From IMG/VR virus record IMGVR_UViG_3300031898_000013, positions 1 through 26,469 of that record: a stretch of DNA of 26,469 nt; one strand, written 5' to 3'. Origin of the DNA: a virus. Positions 13,474 to 21,407 of this stretch are shown here, piece by piece; within the stretch, counting starts at the first letter, position 1, and each line of letters starts with the position of its first letter. The position numbers and the translations under genes were made by a program. A model generated the notes under the pieces. That model was not told where the DNA came from. It was given only the letters and a program-made list of their open reading frames with translations, and did no database searches.

Positions 13474-13842
13474 ATGAAGTTCGGGGAGAATATGCAACTC
13501 CTAATTGTTTCATTCGTAGGCGACCTGAATCGCGGGGAGTGCATGGATCTGACCATCAAGATCACGGAAACAATCGGACTTCATATCCCCGTAAGTTGCA
13601 CTATATGCGACTATCCTACGAACCAAGGTAAGGGAGGAGTAGGATTTACATTCTTCCAGCCGATCACGGAGTCATTCATCGTGTGGGATATATGGTCCGA
13701 ACTGAAGGGCGGCTATCTGATCATCTGTTCATGCAAGCTGTTTTGGGTTCCCACTGTAATCAAGATATTGAGAAAAAATCAGTTGGAGCCGATGGTCGTC
13801 AAAAGTGAATATCTTTGTTTGAATCCGCTGGGCGAACTATGA
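13474..13842 (+). CDS. AdoMet decarboxylase-fold-like small protein
   Basis: A 122-residue protein. The segment at 65-90 (TESFIVWDIWSE, then GGYLIICSCKLF) and the preceding strands resemble prokaryotic S-adenosylmethionine decarboxylase, where the matching site reads ESH and supplies the self-cleaving Ser. Here the His is replaced by Phe, so self-processing activity is unlikely. A structural or regulatory role of the fold is possible. The ATG at 13474 has GAAGGG seven bases upstream; the ATG at 13459 is an alternative giving 127 residues. The fold call is tentative. Confidence 0.6.
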   Translation: MKFGENMQLLIVSFVGDLNRGECMDLTIKITETIGLHIPVSCTICDYPTNQGKGGVGFTFFQPITESFIVWDIWSELKGGYLIICSCKLFWVPTVIKILRKNQLEPMVVKSEYLCLNPLGEL

Positions 13843-13936
13843 ACGGAGACTATTCAACTGGGATTGAATTCTAATGGCTTCGAGCAATGTATTGTTAACT
13901 CCCAAAATCATCGTTGAAAAGTCAAGGAGGAGAAAG

Positions 13937-14191
13937 ATGCCAGTAACGGTTAGGAAAAAGGATGGATATCAAGTTAGGACCCCGGGCGGAGTCAAGGCCA
14001 AAGGAACCACATTCCAAAAGGCCCAAGCCCAAGCCGCGCTATTGCGAGGCATTGAGCATGGATGGACACCGACCGGGAAACCTGCACGAAAGTATCGCGG
14101 AGGCAATGCCCTAAGAAGGGCAGCTAAGGGGTCATCACCTGCCGTATTGAGAGAAGCCAAGAGGAAAACCAAGAAAAGAGCGGTAGCATAG
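13937..14191 (+). CDS. small basic protein
   Basis: An 84-residue, Lys/Arg-rich protein starting MPVTVRKKDGYQVRTPGGVK, with strong AAGGAGGAG before its ATG. Content such as GYQVRTPGGVKAKGTT, then AQAALLRGIEHG, is typical of small basic phage proteins near capsid genes; DNA or capsid binding is possible. The frame continues upstream to an ATG at 13874 encoding MASSNVLLTPKIIVEK, which resembles the coat protein N-terminus. The longer form has only a weak ribosome site. Confidence 0.65.
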   Translation: MPVTVRKKDGYQVRTPGGVKAKGTTFQKAQAQAALLRGIEHGWTPTGKPARKYRGGNALRRAAKGSSPAVLREAKRKTKKRAVA

Positions 14192-14201
14192 GAGAAAAGA
14201 G

Positions 14202-14546
14202 ATGCCTGAACTCGTCAATGTCAAACTTCCGAAGAAGAGCAAGGCCAAATTGGAAAAGGAACACTTAGTGGTGGGACAGGACCAATGGCCCTGGGGTCTC
14301 AAATTGAACTTCGAGAAGGAGCAGATTGATAAGTTACCTGCTCTTGAAGGTTTCAAGGTAAACGACAAGGTTACAATTCACGCCCAAGGGTCCGTGGTAG
14401 CCGTAAGGGTCTCGGAAAGACAAGGAGATGAGGATCAATACAGCGTCGAGATCCAGATCGAGGAAGTTTCCGTTGAGCCAGCAGTCAAAAAGAAGCTCGA
14501 AGAGATGACTATGCCCGAGTATAGAAAAGCTCGAATGGGAAAATGA
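14202..14546 (+). CDS. capsid staple-like protein
   Basis: A 114-residue protein following the pattern of phage capsid staple proteins: short basic start (MPELVNVKLPKKSK), then WPWGLKLNFEKEQIDKLPAL, FKVNDKVTIHAQGSVVAVRV, and ending in a Q-I-strand region (VEIQIEEVSV). Such proteins bind the capsid surface or local threefold sites and stabilise the head. AGGAGAAAAGAG precedes the ATG. Placement between portal and scaffold fits. The next gene starts in an ATGA overlap. Family identity is by pattern only. Confidence 0.65.
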   Translation: MPELVNVKLPKKSKAKLEKEHLVVGQDQWPWGLKLNFEKEQIDKLPALEGFKVNDKVTIHAQGSVVAVRVSERQGDEDQYSVEIQIEEVSVEPAVKKKLEEMTMPEYRKARMGK

Positions 14547-14710
14547 ACAAGCTCGTATTGGAAAGCCAAGAGAAGGACAAGAAGATAATTATTCCTATCA
14601 AGGAATTGGAAGAACGGTTCCATGGAAAGATAACCATTCACTTCGCGCATGGCGTTCCCAAGAAAGTGGAAGTCAATAAAGTTGAGGAGGTTGATTTACT
14701 ATGTCCTTAG
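14543..14710 (+). CDS. DUF2292-like small protein
   Basis: A 55-residue protein starting MNKLVLESQEKDKKIIIPIK with a segment ELEERFHGKITIHFAHGVPKK, similar in layout to DUF2292/YezD-type small proteins (helix, then two strands with a Gly turn). It starts in an ATGA overlap with the staple-like gene and its end overlaps the next gene by ten bases, so it is embedded in a translationally coupled set. Function unknown. Confidence 0.55.
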   Translation: MNKLVLESQEKDKKIIIPIKELEERFHGKITIHFAHGVPKKVEVNKVEEVDLLCP

Positions 14711-15102
14711 TAATAACTACAAGTCTTATCGCAAAAGAAATCTTGATGCTACTGGAAAGAGAATTGGTATCTGTAAACACAGATAGGATGCAGATAGGAC
14801 CGAACCTTTATAATGTTGAATTTCGTATTGAAGAAAGTGATTTACTACAACCACTTGATATTTTTTCAAAAGAATTCATAATACCATGTGTTGCGCAACT
14901 AATTCATTCTTCCTTGCACGATATTTCAGAGCCGAAGGGAAATCCTTGGTATTGGAAATTGCTGATGTCGAAATCAAGTTCGTTGGATCATCATGAATGG
15001 TCCACAGTAACTTATAAAAATATGTGTGTAAGAGTCATAAGGTATTATCATTCAGGAGAAAATGAAATGAGAATCAAAGTTGATTTCGCTGCGTTGAACT
15101 AA
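14701..15102 (+). CDS. coat-protein-N-terminus-like small protein
   Basis: A 133-residue protein. Its start SLVITTSLIAKEILMLLERE parallels the coat protein start (ATLLSPTIIAKEVLMQI), and residues 39-69 (VEFRIEESDLLQPLDIFSKE ...) parallel coat residues 81-111 (WEFTSQELTLIIEEYSRRYL ...). The remainder (about 80-133) is unrelated to the coat protein. GAGGAGG lies ten bases before the ATG. The gene is clearly more AT-rich than its neighbours, suggesting separate acquisition. It could be a minor capsid or decoy-like assembly factor. Homology to the coat protein is inferred from short motifs and needs a structure comparison. Confidence 0.6.
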   Translation: MSLVITTSLIAKEILMLLERELVSVNTDRMQIGPNLYNVEFRIEESDLLQPLDIFSKEFIIPCVAQLIHSSLHDISEPKGNPWYWKLLMSKSSSLDHHEWSTVTYKNMCVRVIRYYHSGENEMRIKVDFAALN

Positions 15103-15103
15103 G

Positions 15104-15167
15104 AATCCAACCCTTATCGTAACAAGAGGGGCGACCGCTGGATTATCCCAGCAATCGCCCCTTTTTT
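15104..15167 (+). terminator. terminator element, copy B
   Basis: Stem GGGGCGA (15128-15134) with TCGCCCC (15155-15161), inner stem GCTGG/CCAGC (15137-15141 with 15148-15152), then six T. The 29-base upstream flank matches copy A (1984-2012) at 23 positions, and both end in GCAATCGC ... GCCCCTTTTTTG. It separates the small-gene set from the scaffold and coat genes. Confidence 0.8.
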
Positions 15168-15222
15168 GTTTGTACCAACTCAACCAAGCCAATCTTGGGC
15201 ACTTTCCGAGGAGGAATGCGAA

Positions 15223-16137
15223 ATGGCAAAGCAGGAAAAGAAAGACGAAATCAAGGATGTGAGTGTCGTCCCGGTGATCAAGAACATCGTGGATGACGCT
15301 AATGCGCTATCGGTGACTTCAGTAGGACCGCTGCCAGAGGCCGCTGATTCTACCGAGAAAGCCGTGAAGGAAGAGGAAGCCCCGGCAACTTCCGAACCGG
15401 AGAAAAAGGAGGAAGAAAAGGAGATTTCTCCCGACACTCCGCCAGCAGAAAAACCTGAACCCAAACCGAAGGACGTGGTTCAGCGCAGGATCGATGAAAT
15501 CACCAAGAAGTTTCGGACAGCCGAACGCGAACGCGACTTCGAGCGCAGCAAACGGATCGAACTTGAAGCCGAAGTGGAAAAGCTGAAGGAGTCCGCTCCG
15601 CCGACAGACAAACCGAAGTTGGAGGATTTCGAGTCTGAGGTCGAATTCCTGGAGGCCCTTACCGATTGGAAGGTTGAGCAAAAGCTAAGGGTCGAAAAGG
15701 AGAAGAGCTTGCAGGAAAAGGCCACAGAACAAGAAAGGGCAGCGGTAGCCGAAGGCTACGATGCCGTGGACGCAAGCATGGAGAAAGGACGCGAGAAATA
15801 TTCCGATTTCGAAGATCTCGTCATGTCCGAAAACCTCCAAATCTCCGATGCAATGTTAGCCACGGTGATGCTTTCCGAAATTGCCGAGGATATCCTTTAT
15901 TACCTCGGCTCGCACCCAGAGGAATCCGCCGCTATCGCAGCGCTTGAAGATGAACGCCAGGTCGCGTTCGAGATCGGCAAAATCGAGGAGAGGCTGAAGG
16001 CTCCTCCACTACCCAAAAAACTACCTGGAGCACCACCGCCCATCACTCCGGTCAGGACTACGGGGGTCGTTGAAAAGAATCCTGAGAATATGACCGCCAA
16101 GGAGTATCGGGCGTGGCGCGAAGGGAAAAAACGATAA
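15223..16137 (+). CDS. scaffolding protein
   Basis: A 304-residue, highly charged helical protein that would direct assembly of the coat shell. Residues about 1-85 are disordered and Glu/Lys/Pro-rich. Residues 86-130 (RRIDEITKKFRTAERERDFE) form a coiled coil and KPKLEDFESEVEFLEALTDW follows, a pattern usual in P22-type scaffolds. The end (about 280-304) is basic (AKEYRAWREGKKR), as expected of the coat-binding segment. GAGGAGGA precedes the ATG at 15223; the frame is open from 15166 but without a ribosome site. It directly precedes the coat gene. Confidence 0.85.
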   Translation: MAKQEKKDEIKDVSVVPVIKNIVDDANALSVTSVGPLPEAADSTEKAVKEEEAPATSEPEKKEEEKEISPDTPPAEKPEPKPKDVVQRRIDEITKKFRTAERERDFERSKRIELEAEVEKLKESAPPTDKPKLEDFESEVEFLEALTDWKVEQKLRVEKEKSLQEKATEQERAAVAEGYDAVDASMEKGREKYSDFEDLVMSENLQISDAMLATVMLSEIAEDILYYLGSHPEESAAIAALEDERQVAFEIGKIEERLKAPPLPKKLPGAPPPITPVRTTGVVEKNPENMTAKEYRAWREGKKR

Positions 16138-16149
16138 GGAGCACGCATC

Positions 16150-17337
16150 ATGGCCACATTGCTTAGCCCGACTATCATTGCGAAAGAGGTCTTGATGCAG
16201 ATCGTGAACAGCATGGCGATGGCCCGGCATGTTCATACTGCATACAAGAACGAATTCGTGAAGAAAGGTTCGACGATAACGATCCGTAAACCTAACAAGT
16301 TTCGGGAAACGAAGGCTGAAGCGATCAGCAAGACAGCCATCGTCGAACCATCCACCTCGATCACCGTTGCAACTCAGGGTCATGTAGCTTGGGAGTTTAC
16401 TTCTCAAGAGTTGACCCTAATCATCGAAGAGTATAGCCGCAGATATCTCCAGCCCGCCTCACTTGCCATTGCAAACGGCACGGATGCTGATCTCTGCGCA
16501 CTCTATGCCGATGTTTACAATTCCGTCGGCACACCGGGCACAACTCCAGCAACCTTCGCTGCCTTAGGTGCCGCGCAACAGCGTCTCGACGACGAAGCCG
16601 TTCCCTCCGATACCCGAGTGGGAATCCTGAACCCTGCGGCAAACTGGGCGCTCGCTGACGGCCTGAAGGGCACCTTCGCCCAGCATGTCGCAGAGTCCAT
16701 CATTACCAAGGGATATCTCGGGGTCATCGCAAACCTCGCGCTTTACATGGATCAAAATGTGGTCCGGCACACGACCGGGCACTTCACCAGCGGTGCGACC
16801 CCACTCATGAACGGTGCCACCGCTAACGGTGCGACTTCAGTAGTAACAGACGGATGGGATGCCGGAAACAACACCGTCAAGAAGGGTGATGTATTCACTA
16901 TCGCTGGCGTCTACGCGGTCAATCCCATGTCGGGTCAATCCACCGGGGTTCTGCGTCAGTTCGTCGTCACGGCAGATACGACTTCCTCCGGTGGTGCGAT
17001 GACGATTCCCATCTCGCCAGTGATCCAAAGCACCGGCGCTTACCAGACCGTTTCCGCGCTTCCAGCGGACAATGCCGCGCTGAGCTTCATGGGAACCCAA
17101 GATACCGCCTATCCGCAGAATCTGGTCTATCACCCCAACGCTTTTGCCTTGGTCACAGTGCCCCTGGAAATGCCTTCCGGGGTATGGGGAGCGCGGGAGA
17201 CGGATCCAGAGGCTGGTCTCAGTGTCTGCGTAATCAAAGACTTTAACATTGAGACCTACAAGGAAATTTGCCGATTGGATATTCTGCGCGGTGTCAAGAC
17301 ACTCTATCCCGAGTTCGCCGTCAGGATATGGGGATAA
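16150..17337 (+). CDS. P22-like major capsid (coat) protein
   Basis: A 395-residue coat protein of the HK97 fold, P22 gp5-like branch. The N-terminal arm is LLSPTIIAKEVLMQIVNSMA. KKGSTITIRKPNKF and residues 81-111 (WEFTSQELTLIIEEYSRRYL) mark the E-loop and spine-helix region. The central region (about 205-290), rich in Gly/Thr, is where P22 carries its insertion domain. The end AVRIWG is typical. It follows the scaffold by 12 bases and is followed by a hairpin, consistent with high expression. Confidence 0.9.
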   Translation: MATLLSPTIIAKEVLMQIVNSMAMARHVHTAYKNEFVKKGSTITIRKPNKFRETKAEAISKTAIVEPSTSITVATQGHVAWEFTSQELTLIIEEYSRRYLQPASLAIANGTDADLCALYADVYNSVGTPGTTPATFAALGAAQQRLDDEAVPSDTRVGILNPAANWALADGLKGTFAQHVAESIITKGYLGVIANLALYMDQNVVRHTTGHFTSGATPLMNGATANGATSVVTDGWDAGNNTVKKGDVFTIAGVYAVNPMSGQSTGVLRQFVVTADTTSSGGAMTIPISPVIQSTGAYQTVSALPADNAALSFMGTQDTAYPQNLVYHPNAFALVTVPLEMPSGVWGARETDPEAGLSVCVIKDFNIETYKEICRLDILRGVKTLYPEFAVRIWG

Positions 17338-17350
17338 CACTTTCGAGGGA

Positions 17351-17380
17351 GGGATGATCAAGGTCTTGCTTGATCATCCC
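17351..17380 (+). terminator. hairpin after the coat gene
   Basis: A twelve-pair perfect stem, GGGATGATCAAG (17351-17362) with CTTGATCATCCC (17369-17380), followed by TTACCTT rather than a clean T-run. It is probably a leaky terminator or an mRNA 3-prime stabiliser that tunes coat expression relative to the genes after it. Confidence 0.6.
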
Positions 17381-17404
17381 TTACCTTGAGAAAGGAGATG
17401 AGAA

Positions 17405-17836
17405 ATGGCTTACCTTGATAGGGTGTTTGAAAACGACGCTGAGGATGTCAGAATTCCCAATCCTTTGGTATTTGCAGGCCGCGTCCGCGAAGTTCTGACG
17501 CCCGTAGATGTTGATGCGCAGAATAATACCCTTACAGTCGCTCAAATTGTCGCCGGTATTGTGGTTCACACATCAGTTACTGGTGCCGGCACGGTGACTA
17601 CCGATACCGCAGCCAACATCATTGCTGGTAGCGGTGGAGTAGGAGCGCTGAAGAACAATGGAGAGACCATTAGTTGTCGCTACATCAACGACGGAACGCA
17701 GACTCTAACCTTGAGCGCCGGCACGGGTGTAACCATTGCCGATGCGGGTCAAACGATAGCGGCTGATGAGGCTGCGCTTCTACTCTTTCGCCGGACATCA
17801 GCCACCGCCGTGACGGTTTATATCATCGGTGCCTAA
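17405..17836 (+). CDS. capsid decoration-like protein
   Basis: A 143-residue beta-rich protein. The TLTVAQIVAGIVVHTSVTGA, then TTDTAANIIAGSGG, then LTLSAGTGVTIADAG segments form a pattern frequent in small phage head auxiliary or fibre-base proteins, usually trimeric. AAAGGAGAT precedes the ATG. Location right after the coat gene favours a role on the capsid exterior. A tail adaptor is an alternative. Confidence 0.65.
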   Translation: MAYLDRVFENDAEDVRIPNPLVFAGRVREVLTPVDVDAQNNTLTVAQIVAGIVVHTSVTGAGTVTTDTAANIIAGSGGVGALKNNGETISCRYINDGTQTLTLSAGTGVTIADAGQTIAADEAALLLFRRTSATAVTVYIIGA

Positions 17837-17852
17837 AAAAACAAAGGTTTCC

Positions 17853-17875
17853 GGGGGTGTACCCGAAACACCCCC
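17853..17875 (+). terminator. weak terminator-like hairpin
   Basis: GGGGGTGT (17853-17860) with ACACCCCC (17868-17875), seven-base loop, followed by GCATTTC, so no true T-run. An alternative fold pairs GTTTC/GGG with CCC/GAAAC. It lies in the 66-base gap after the decoration-like gene and may attenuate read-through. Confidence 0.45.
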
Positions 17876-17902
17876 GCATTTCACTAATTTCAGGAGGAAG
17901 TG

Positions 17903-18262
17903 ATGGAAGAGAGGCAATACCGAACTCCTGTCTGGTTGTATCACAAAGATGTGATCAAAGGAGAACTGTTCACGACAGACGAAGAGTTAGCCAAGGCCGA
18001 AGCCGAAGGTTGGGTGGATACCCCTGCCAAGGCCATGCCACTCCCCGGGTGCGAGCATGTCTATACGGCGTATCAAGCGAAGCTGGCAGCGGAGAAAGTC
18101 ACCGAGAAAAAGGACCAACCTTCACCCGCAAAACTAACAGAAGACAATACTGCCGCAATAACTCCCCCAGGGCTTCATGTTTGCACCCTCTGCGGCAAGA
18201 CATTCTCTTCGGTTAAGGCCCTCAATACGCACGGGAGGTTCAAGCACCAAAAGAGGAAATAA
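17903..18262 (+). CDS. head-neck protein with C-terminal C2H2 zinc finger
   Basis: A 119-residue protein. The N-terminal half (RTPVWLYHKDVIKGELFTTD ... AEAEGWVDTPAKA) resembles a small domain common among phage head genes. The tail is a classical C2H2 finger: C94-x2-C97-x12-H110-x4-H115, with F and L at the expected core positions (GKTFSSVKALNTH). AGGAGG lies five bases before the ATG at 17903; GTG at 17900 is too close to it. The finger could bind DNA at the portal or a host factor. Zinc fingers of this class are unusual in phage virion genes. Confidence 0.7.
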   Translation: MEERQYRTPVWLYHKDVIKGELFTTDEELAKAEAEGWVDTPAKAMPLPGCEHVYTAYQAKLAAEKVTEKKDQPSPAKLTEDNTAAITPPGLHVCTLCGKTFSSVKALNTHGRFKHQKRK

Positions 18263-18264
18263 CC

Positions 18265-18981
18265 ATGATCGTTCAAGACTTGATCAAGGCAGGCATGAGG
18301 AAGGCGGGGGTCCTCTCTTACGGCGAGACTCCCGAATCGTCGAGGCTTACCGACGGATTGCAGGCATTGCAGCTTATGCTCAGGAATTGGGCATCCAAGC
18401 GAATTCGTGTCTTCGCCTCCGCGAAGGAGAGCTTCAATCTCGTCTCCTCCAAATATATCTACACTTGGGGACCGGGGGGTGACATCACAACGACAAGACC
18501 GCATCAGATTCTTGGTGCGTTTGTGAAAGATTCTGGCGGGACGGATCACCCCATCGATGTTATCCCTGAAGGATGGTATCGGGGGATCTCCCTGAAGACG
18601 ATCACGGGTCGTCCGCAGTTCCTCTTCTATCATCCGCTTTATCCAGTGGCGGCCATCTACCTTCATCCCATACCAAACCTTACAGAAACAATGTGGGTGG
18701 ATAGCTTGAAACCCTTCACCGAGATCAGTTCGTTCGCCACGCTTGCGGACACGATTGCCTTCCCCCCAAACTATGAGGAGGCACTGATCTATAACTTGGC
18801 CATTCGCATTGCGCCTGAGTATGGGGTGTCTCTGTCCGCTGAAACCGTGGGCATTGCCAAAAGCAGTTACAACGATCTCGTCTCGCTGAACTCTTCCAAT
18901 CAGGTAGAGGCGGTGAATCTAAGCCAACTCATGCCTACAGTGGAAGGAGTTCGGCCCACCTATAACATCTATTCGGGGTAA
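18265..18981 (+). CDS. P22 gp4-like tail accessory factor
   Basis: A 238-residue protein with the gp4 family start VQDLIKAGMRKAGVLSYGET, then RLTDGLQALQLMLRNWASKR, and a conserved region around FPPNYEEALIYNLAIRIAPE. In P22, gp4 closes the portal after packaging and starts tail assembly. It starts two bases after the previous gene and is followed by other tail proteins. The assignment is among the firmest here after the packaging genes. Confidence 0.85.
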   Translation: MIVQDLIKAGMRKAGVLSYGETPESSRLTDGLQALQLMLRNWASKRIRVFASAKESFNLVSSKYIYTWGPGGDITTTRPHQILGAFVKDSGGTDHPIDVIPEGWYRGISLKTITGRPQFLFYHPLYPVAAIYLHPIPNLTETMWVDSLKPFTEISSFATLADTIAFPPNYEEALIYNLAIRIAPEYGVSLSAETVGIAKSSYNDLVSLNSSNQVEAVNLSQLMPTVEGVRPTYNIYSG

Positions 18982-18985
18982 GCCC

Positions 18986-19369
18986 ATGATCGAGGAAAAA
19001 GAAAAAGAAGCAATCATCGAGGAGGCCGTGAATAAAGCCGTGGAAAAAACTCTCCTCATGATACCGGAAGTCATCGGCAATCTCATAGCGAGCCATGCTG
19101 CGCTCCACAAGATCAACGCCAAGTTCTATGCCGATCATCCTGAATTCAAGGATCACAAGGATGTAGTAGCGGCAGTGGTGGAAATGGTGGAAGGCAAAGA
19201 CCCAAATGCCAAATACGAAGATATACTCGACAGGGCTGTGCCCGAGATCAGGCACCGGATTACCATGATGAAGAACTTGGACTTGGAAAATGTCAGCCGG
19301 ACTCCTGACAGGAACTTTCAGTACCTGCAATTGCCTGAATCACCAAAAGATTCTTATGGAGAAATCTGA
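18986..19369 (+). CDS. small helical tail-region protein
   Basis: A 127-residue acidic protein with a helical N-terminus (EEKEKEAIIEEAVNKAVEKT) and a segment HPEFKDHKDVVAAVVEMVEG often seen next to gp4-like genes. The last 25 residues look disordered. It overlaps the next start (ATGA). No function known. Confidence 0.65.
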   Translation: MIEEKEKEAIIEEAVNKAVEKTLLMIPEVIGNLIASHAALHKINAKFYADHPEFKDHKDVVAAVVEMVEGKDPNAKYEDILDRAVPEIRHRITMMKNLDLENVSRTPDRNFQYLQLPESPKDSYGEI

Positions 19370-19929
19370 TGCGAAGAGCAGCTACAAGTGAGTTTTCCGT
19401 GACCATCACGCCGCCCCAATTGTGTCGGGGACTCAGGCCGTCCAAAAATGTGCCCCGAAATAGTAGATACTTGGTCGAGTGCAAGGGCGCAGTCGGCTAC
19501 GATGGAGTCCTTCATGTCATTGACGAATTGACGAGGATGGCCACGACGGTCATAACCGATGCTTTTCCCTTTCCGCAAATCTTCGTCTTCACGAACCTGA
19601 TTATCGTGTGCAGCCAGACCAAGATTTACGAGTGGGTCTCCGGTGCATTGGTGCAAAAATTGACCGTCACACGAGGTTCCACCTGGAGCGCCGTGGACTT
19701 CTATGAGTTTATCTATCTATCTAATGGGAAAGTTGCCGTCGTTAGGGATGCCGGGACAAAAGCCTATTCGGTTAGCACGGCTGTCCCTACCGCGTCTTCG
19801 ATCTGCAACTTCAATGGACAGGTCTTGGTGGGTGCCCCCGATACTCCGATTCCCGGAGCGAGCTTGACGATTAAGGCCGATCCAATGGTTGTTAACCTGA
19901 CCCAACACGGAACCTACCAAGGAACATAA
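19369..19929 (+). CDS. gp10-like tail hub protein (short)
   Basis: A 186-residue protein. GLRPSKNVPRNSRYLVECKG, then FPFPQIFVFTNLIIVCSQTK and WSAVDFYEFIYLSNGKVAVV resemble the beta-propeller part of P22 gp10-type head-closure/tail proteins. P22 gp10 is much longer, so this may be a reduced form or only share the propeller segment. Position after the gp4-like gene supports a tail role. Its stop overlaps the next ATG. Confidence 0.55.
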   Translation: MRRAATSEFSVTITPPQLCRGLRPSKNVPRNSRYLVECKGAVGYDGVLHVIDELTRMATTVITDAFPFPQIFVFTNLIIVCSQTKIYEWVSGALVQKLTVTRGSTWSAVDFYEFIYLSNGKVAVVRDAGTKAYSVSTAVPTASSICNFNGQVLVGAPDTPIPGASLTIKADPMVVNLTQHGTYQGT

Positions 19930-20288
19930 TGCCATACAGCACTCTTGCCAAAAATACCTTACTGAATCATCTTGGCACCCTGGCTGTATATGTTTCGCTT
20001 CACAACGCAGATCCGGGAGGCAATGGCGGCAACGAAATCAGTGGAGGCAGTCCTGCTTATGCCAGGAAGACGATCACCTGGAATGCCGCCTCAGGGGGAG
20101 AAAAGACTGCTTCTAATATGCCCATCTTCGATGTCCCGGCGCAGACTTGGGTGCGCTTTGTTGGTCTCTGGTCAGCGGTAAGCGGTGGGAACTTTTATGG
20201 ATCGGCGGATGTAAATGATGTCTTTTTCGCCAATCAGGGGACTTGCACTTTGGATTCTACTATTCTCAATTTGAACGCGGGCGGATGA
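19929..20288 (+). CDS. phage tail protein (PGGNGGNEISGG family)
   Basis: A 119-residue protein: AVYVSLHNADPGGNGGNEIS, then AYARKTITWNAASGG, then FDVPAQTWVRFVGLWSAVSG. This order is seen in a widespread group of small phage tail or fibre-connector proteins. It starts in an overlap with the preceding gene and ends two bases before the next. Probably a structural link between tail and appendage. Confidence 0.65.
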   Translation: MPYSTLAKNTLLNHLGTLAVYVSLHNADPGGNGGNEISGGSPAYARKTITWNAASGGEKTASNMPIFDVPAQTWVRFVGLWSAVSGGNFYGSADVNDVFFANQGTCTLDSTILNLNAGG

Positions 20289-20289
20289 C

Positions 20290-21390
20290 ATGGGATGGCT
20301 CTCGGGCTGGCAATATAGGAAGGCAGTCACGCTGAGTAGGTCTGTCGGTGCCGTCTCCGACTATCAGATGAAGGCACTCATCGGAGAAAGTGCAGGGGCT
20401 TCGGGCTACGATGTCCACTGCGAGGGCCATGTCCTGTCTTCCTTTAACGATCTCCGGTTTACCAAGAGCGATGGGACAAGCTTGCTCGAATACTGGATCG
20501 AATCCATAACCGGAACCACGCCGAATCAATTGGCCACTGTCTGGATTAAGTTTGACTACATCGGAACGGGTGCCACTACTTTTTATATGTATTATGGAAA
20601 GTCGGATGCCTCGGCTTATAGTAACGGCGACAATACCTTTCTGTTTTTCGATCATTTCGGAGGAACAGCGATTGACGAAAACAAATGGACAATCAATGGT
20701 ACTCCGATCATCACAGTTTCTGGAAGTATTGCCGACATCCAGAGCGACCATGGAGCCACAGAGGGCATTTTCGGAAAGACTGGATTTAGTACTTCCGCCC
20801 TAAGAACGCGAATAAAGATTTCTACGCCTTATTGGTGTTACGGCGGCTTTTACAGTCTCACTGTTAGCCAATATGCCCTTTATGGCATCTTGACATCAAC
20901 AACCGAAGGCGTGGAAAGTTACAACGCTGGTGCAGAAACTACTCCCTTCTCCATCGACAATGCATTGTTTGCCTTGGTCGATGTTCTGTACCTCAACAAC
21001 ACCAGCCAGGAATACATCGAGAATGGTGTCTCCAAGGCTATCCACACCACGAAGAAACTTACCGCCACCGATGTTGCCCCGAGGTTCTATGGCTGGAAAG
21101 GAGGCGTCAGCAATCCTCGTGTCTATGTAGATTGGGTCTTCATCAGGCAGTATCTTGCCACCGAACCATCTTGGGGGAGTTGGGGAGAAGAAGAACAGCC
21201 GCCGCCTTCCGAACACATAAGTGCATCGATCTCCGGTGGGGGATCCCTTCTTTGCTTCGCAATCGGCTTTTGTTTGCTTTTTGACTATTTCAAGTTCGGA
21301 TACCTCAACAATCCCTATTGGACCGCAGAAGCAGCGCATGTCGATAAACATTTGCCCTGCGGATATTGGTTTAGGCAAACACCTGAGTAA
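20290..21390 (+). CDS. DUF2341 lectin-like appendage protein
   Basis: A 366-residue protein. The N-terminal 140 residues match DUF2341: WQYRKAVTL, FNDLRFTKSDGTSLLEYWIE, FYMYYGKSDASAYS, FLFFDHFGG. A lectin/ConA-like beta region follows (about 140-300), then a short hydrophobic segment (about 315-335) and a tail with PCGYW (356-360), a motif also found in the 475-residue protein downstream. DUF2341 often occurs on bacterial surface and adhesin proteins, so host-surface or sugar binding is likely. Confidence 0.7.
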   Translation: MGWLSGWQYRKAVTLSRSVGAVSDYQMKALIGESAGASGYDVHCEGHVLSSFNDLRFTKSDGTSLLEYWIESITGTTPNQLATVWIKFDYIGTGATTFYMYYGKSDASAYSNGDNTFLFFDHFGGTAIDENKWTINGTPIITVSGSIADIQSDHGATEGIFGKTGFSTSALRTRIKISTPYWCYGGFYSLTVSQYALYGILTSTTEGVESYNAGAETTPFSIDNALFALVDVLYLNNTSQEYIENGVSKAIHTTKKLTATDVAPRFYGWKGGVSNPRVYVDWVFIRQYLATEPSWGSWGEEEQPPPSEHISASISGGGSLLCFAIGFCLLFDYFKFGYLNNPYWTAEAAHVDKHLPCGYWFRQTPE

Positions 21391-21407
21391 GAAATGGAGG
21401 AAAAGAC

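Noticed and set aside
14701-15102. Frame-shifted second copy of the coat gene
   Set aside because: The frame is intact, has a strong ribosome site, and its C-terminal half is unrelated to the coat protein, so it is not a simple pseudogene.
19369-20288. gp10-like gene broken by a frameshift into the next ORF
   Set aside because: The next ORF belongs to a different small tail-protein family with its own start, so no split gene is needed to explain it.
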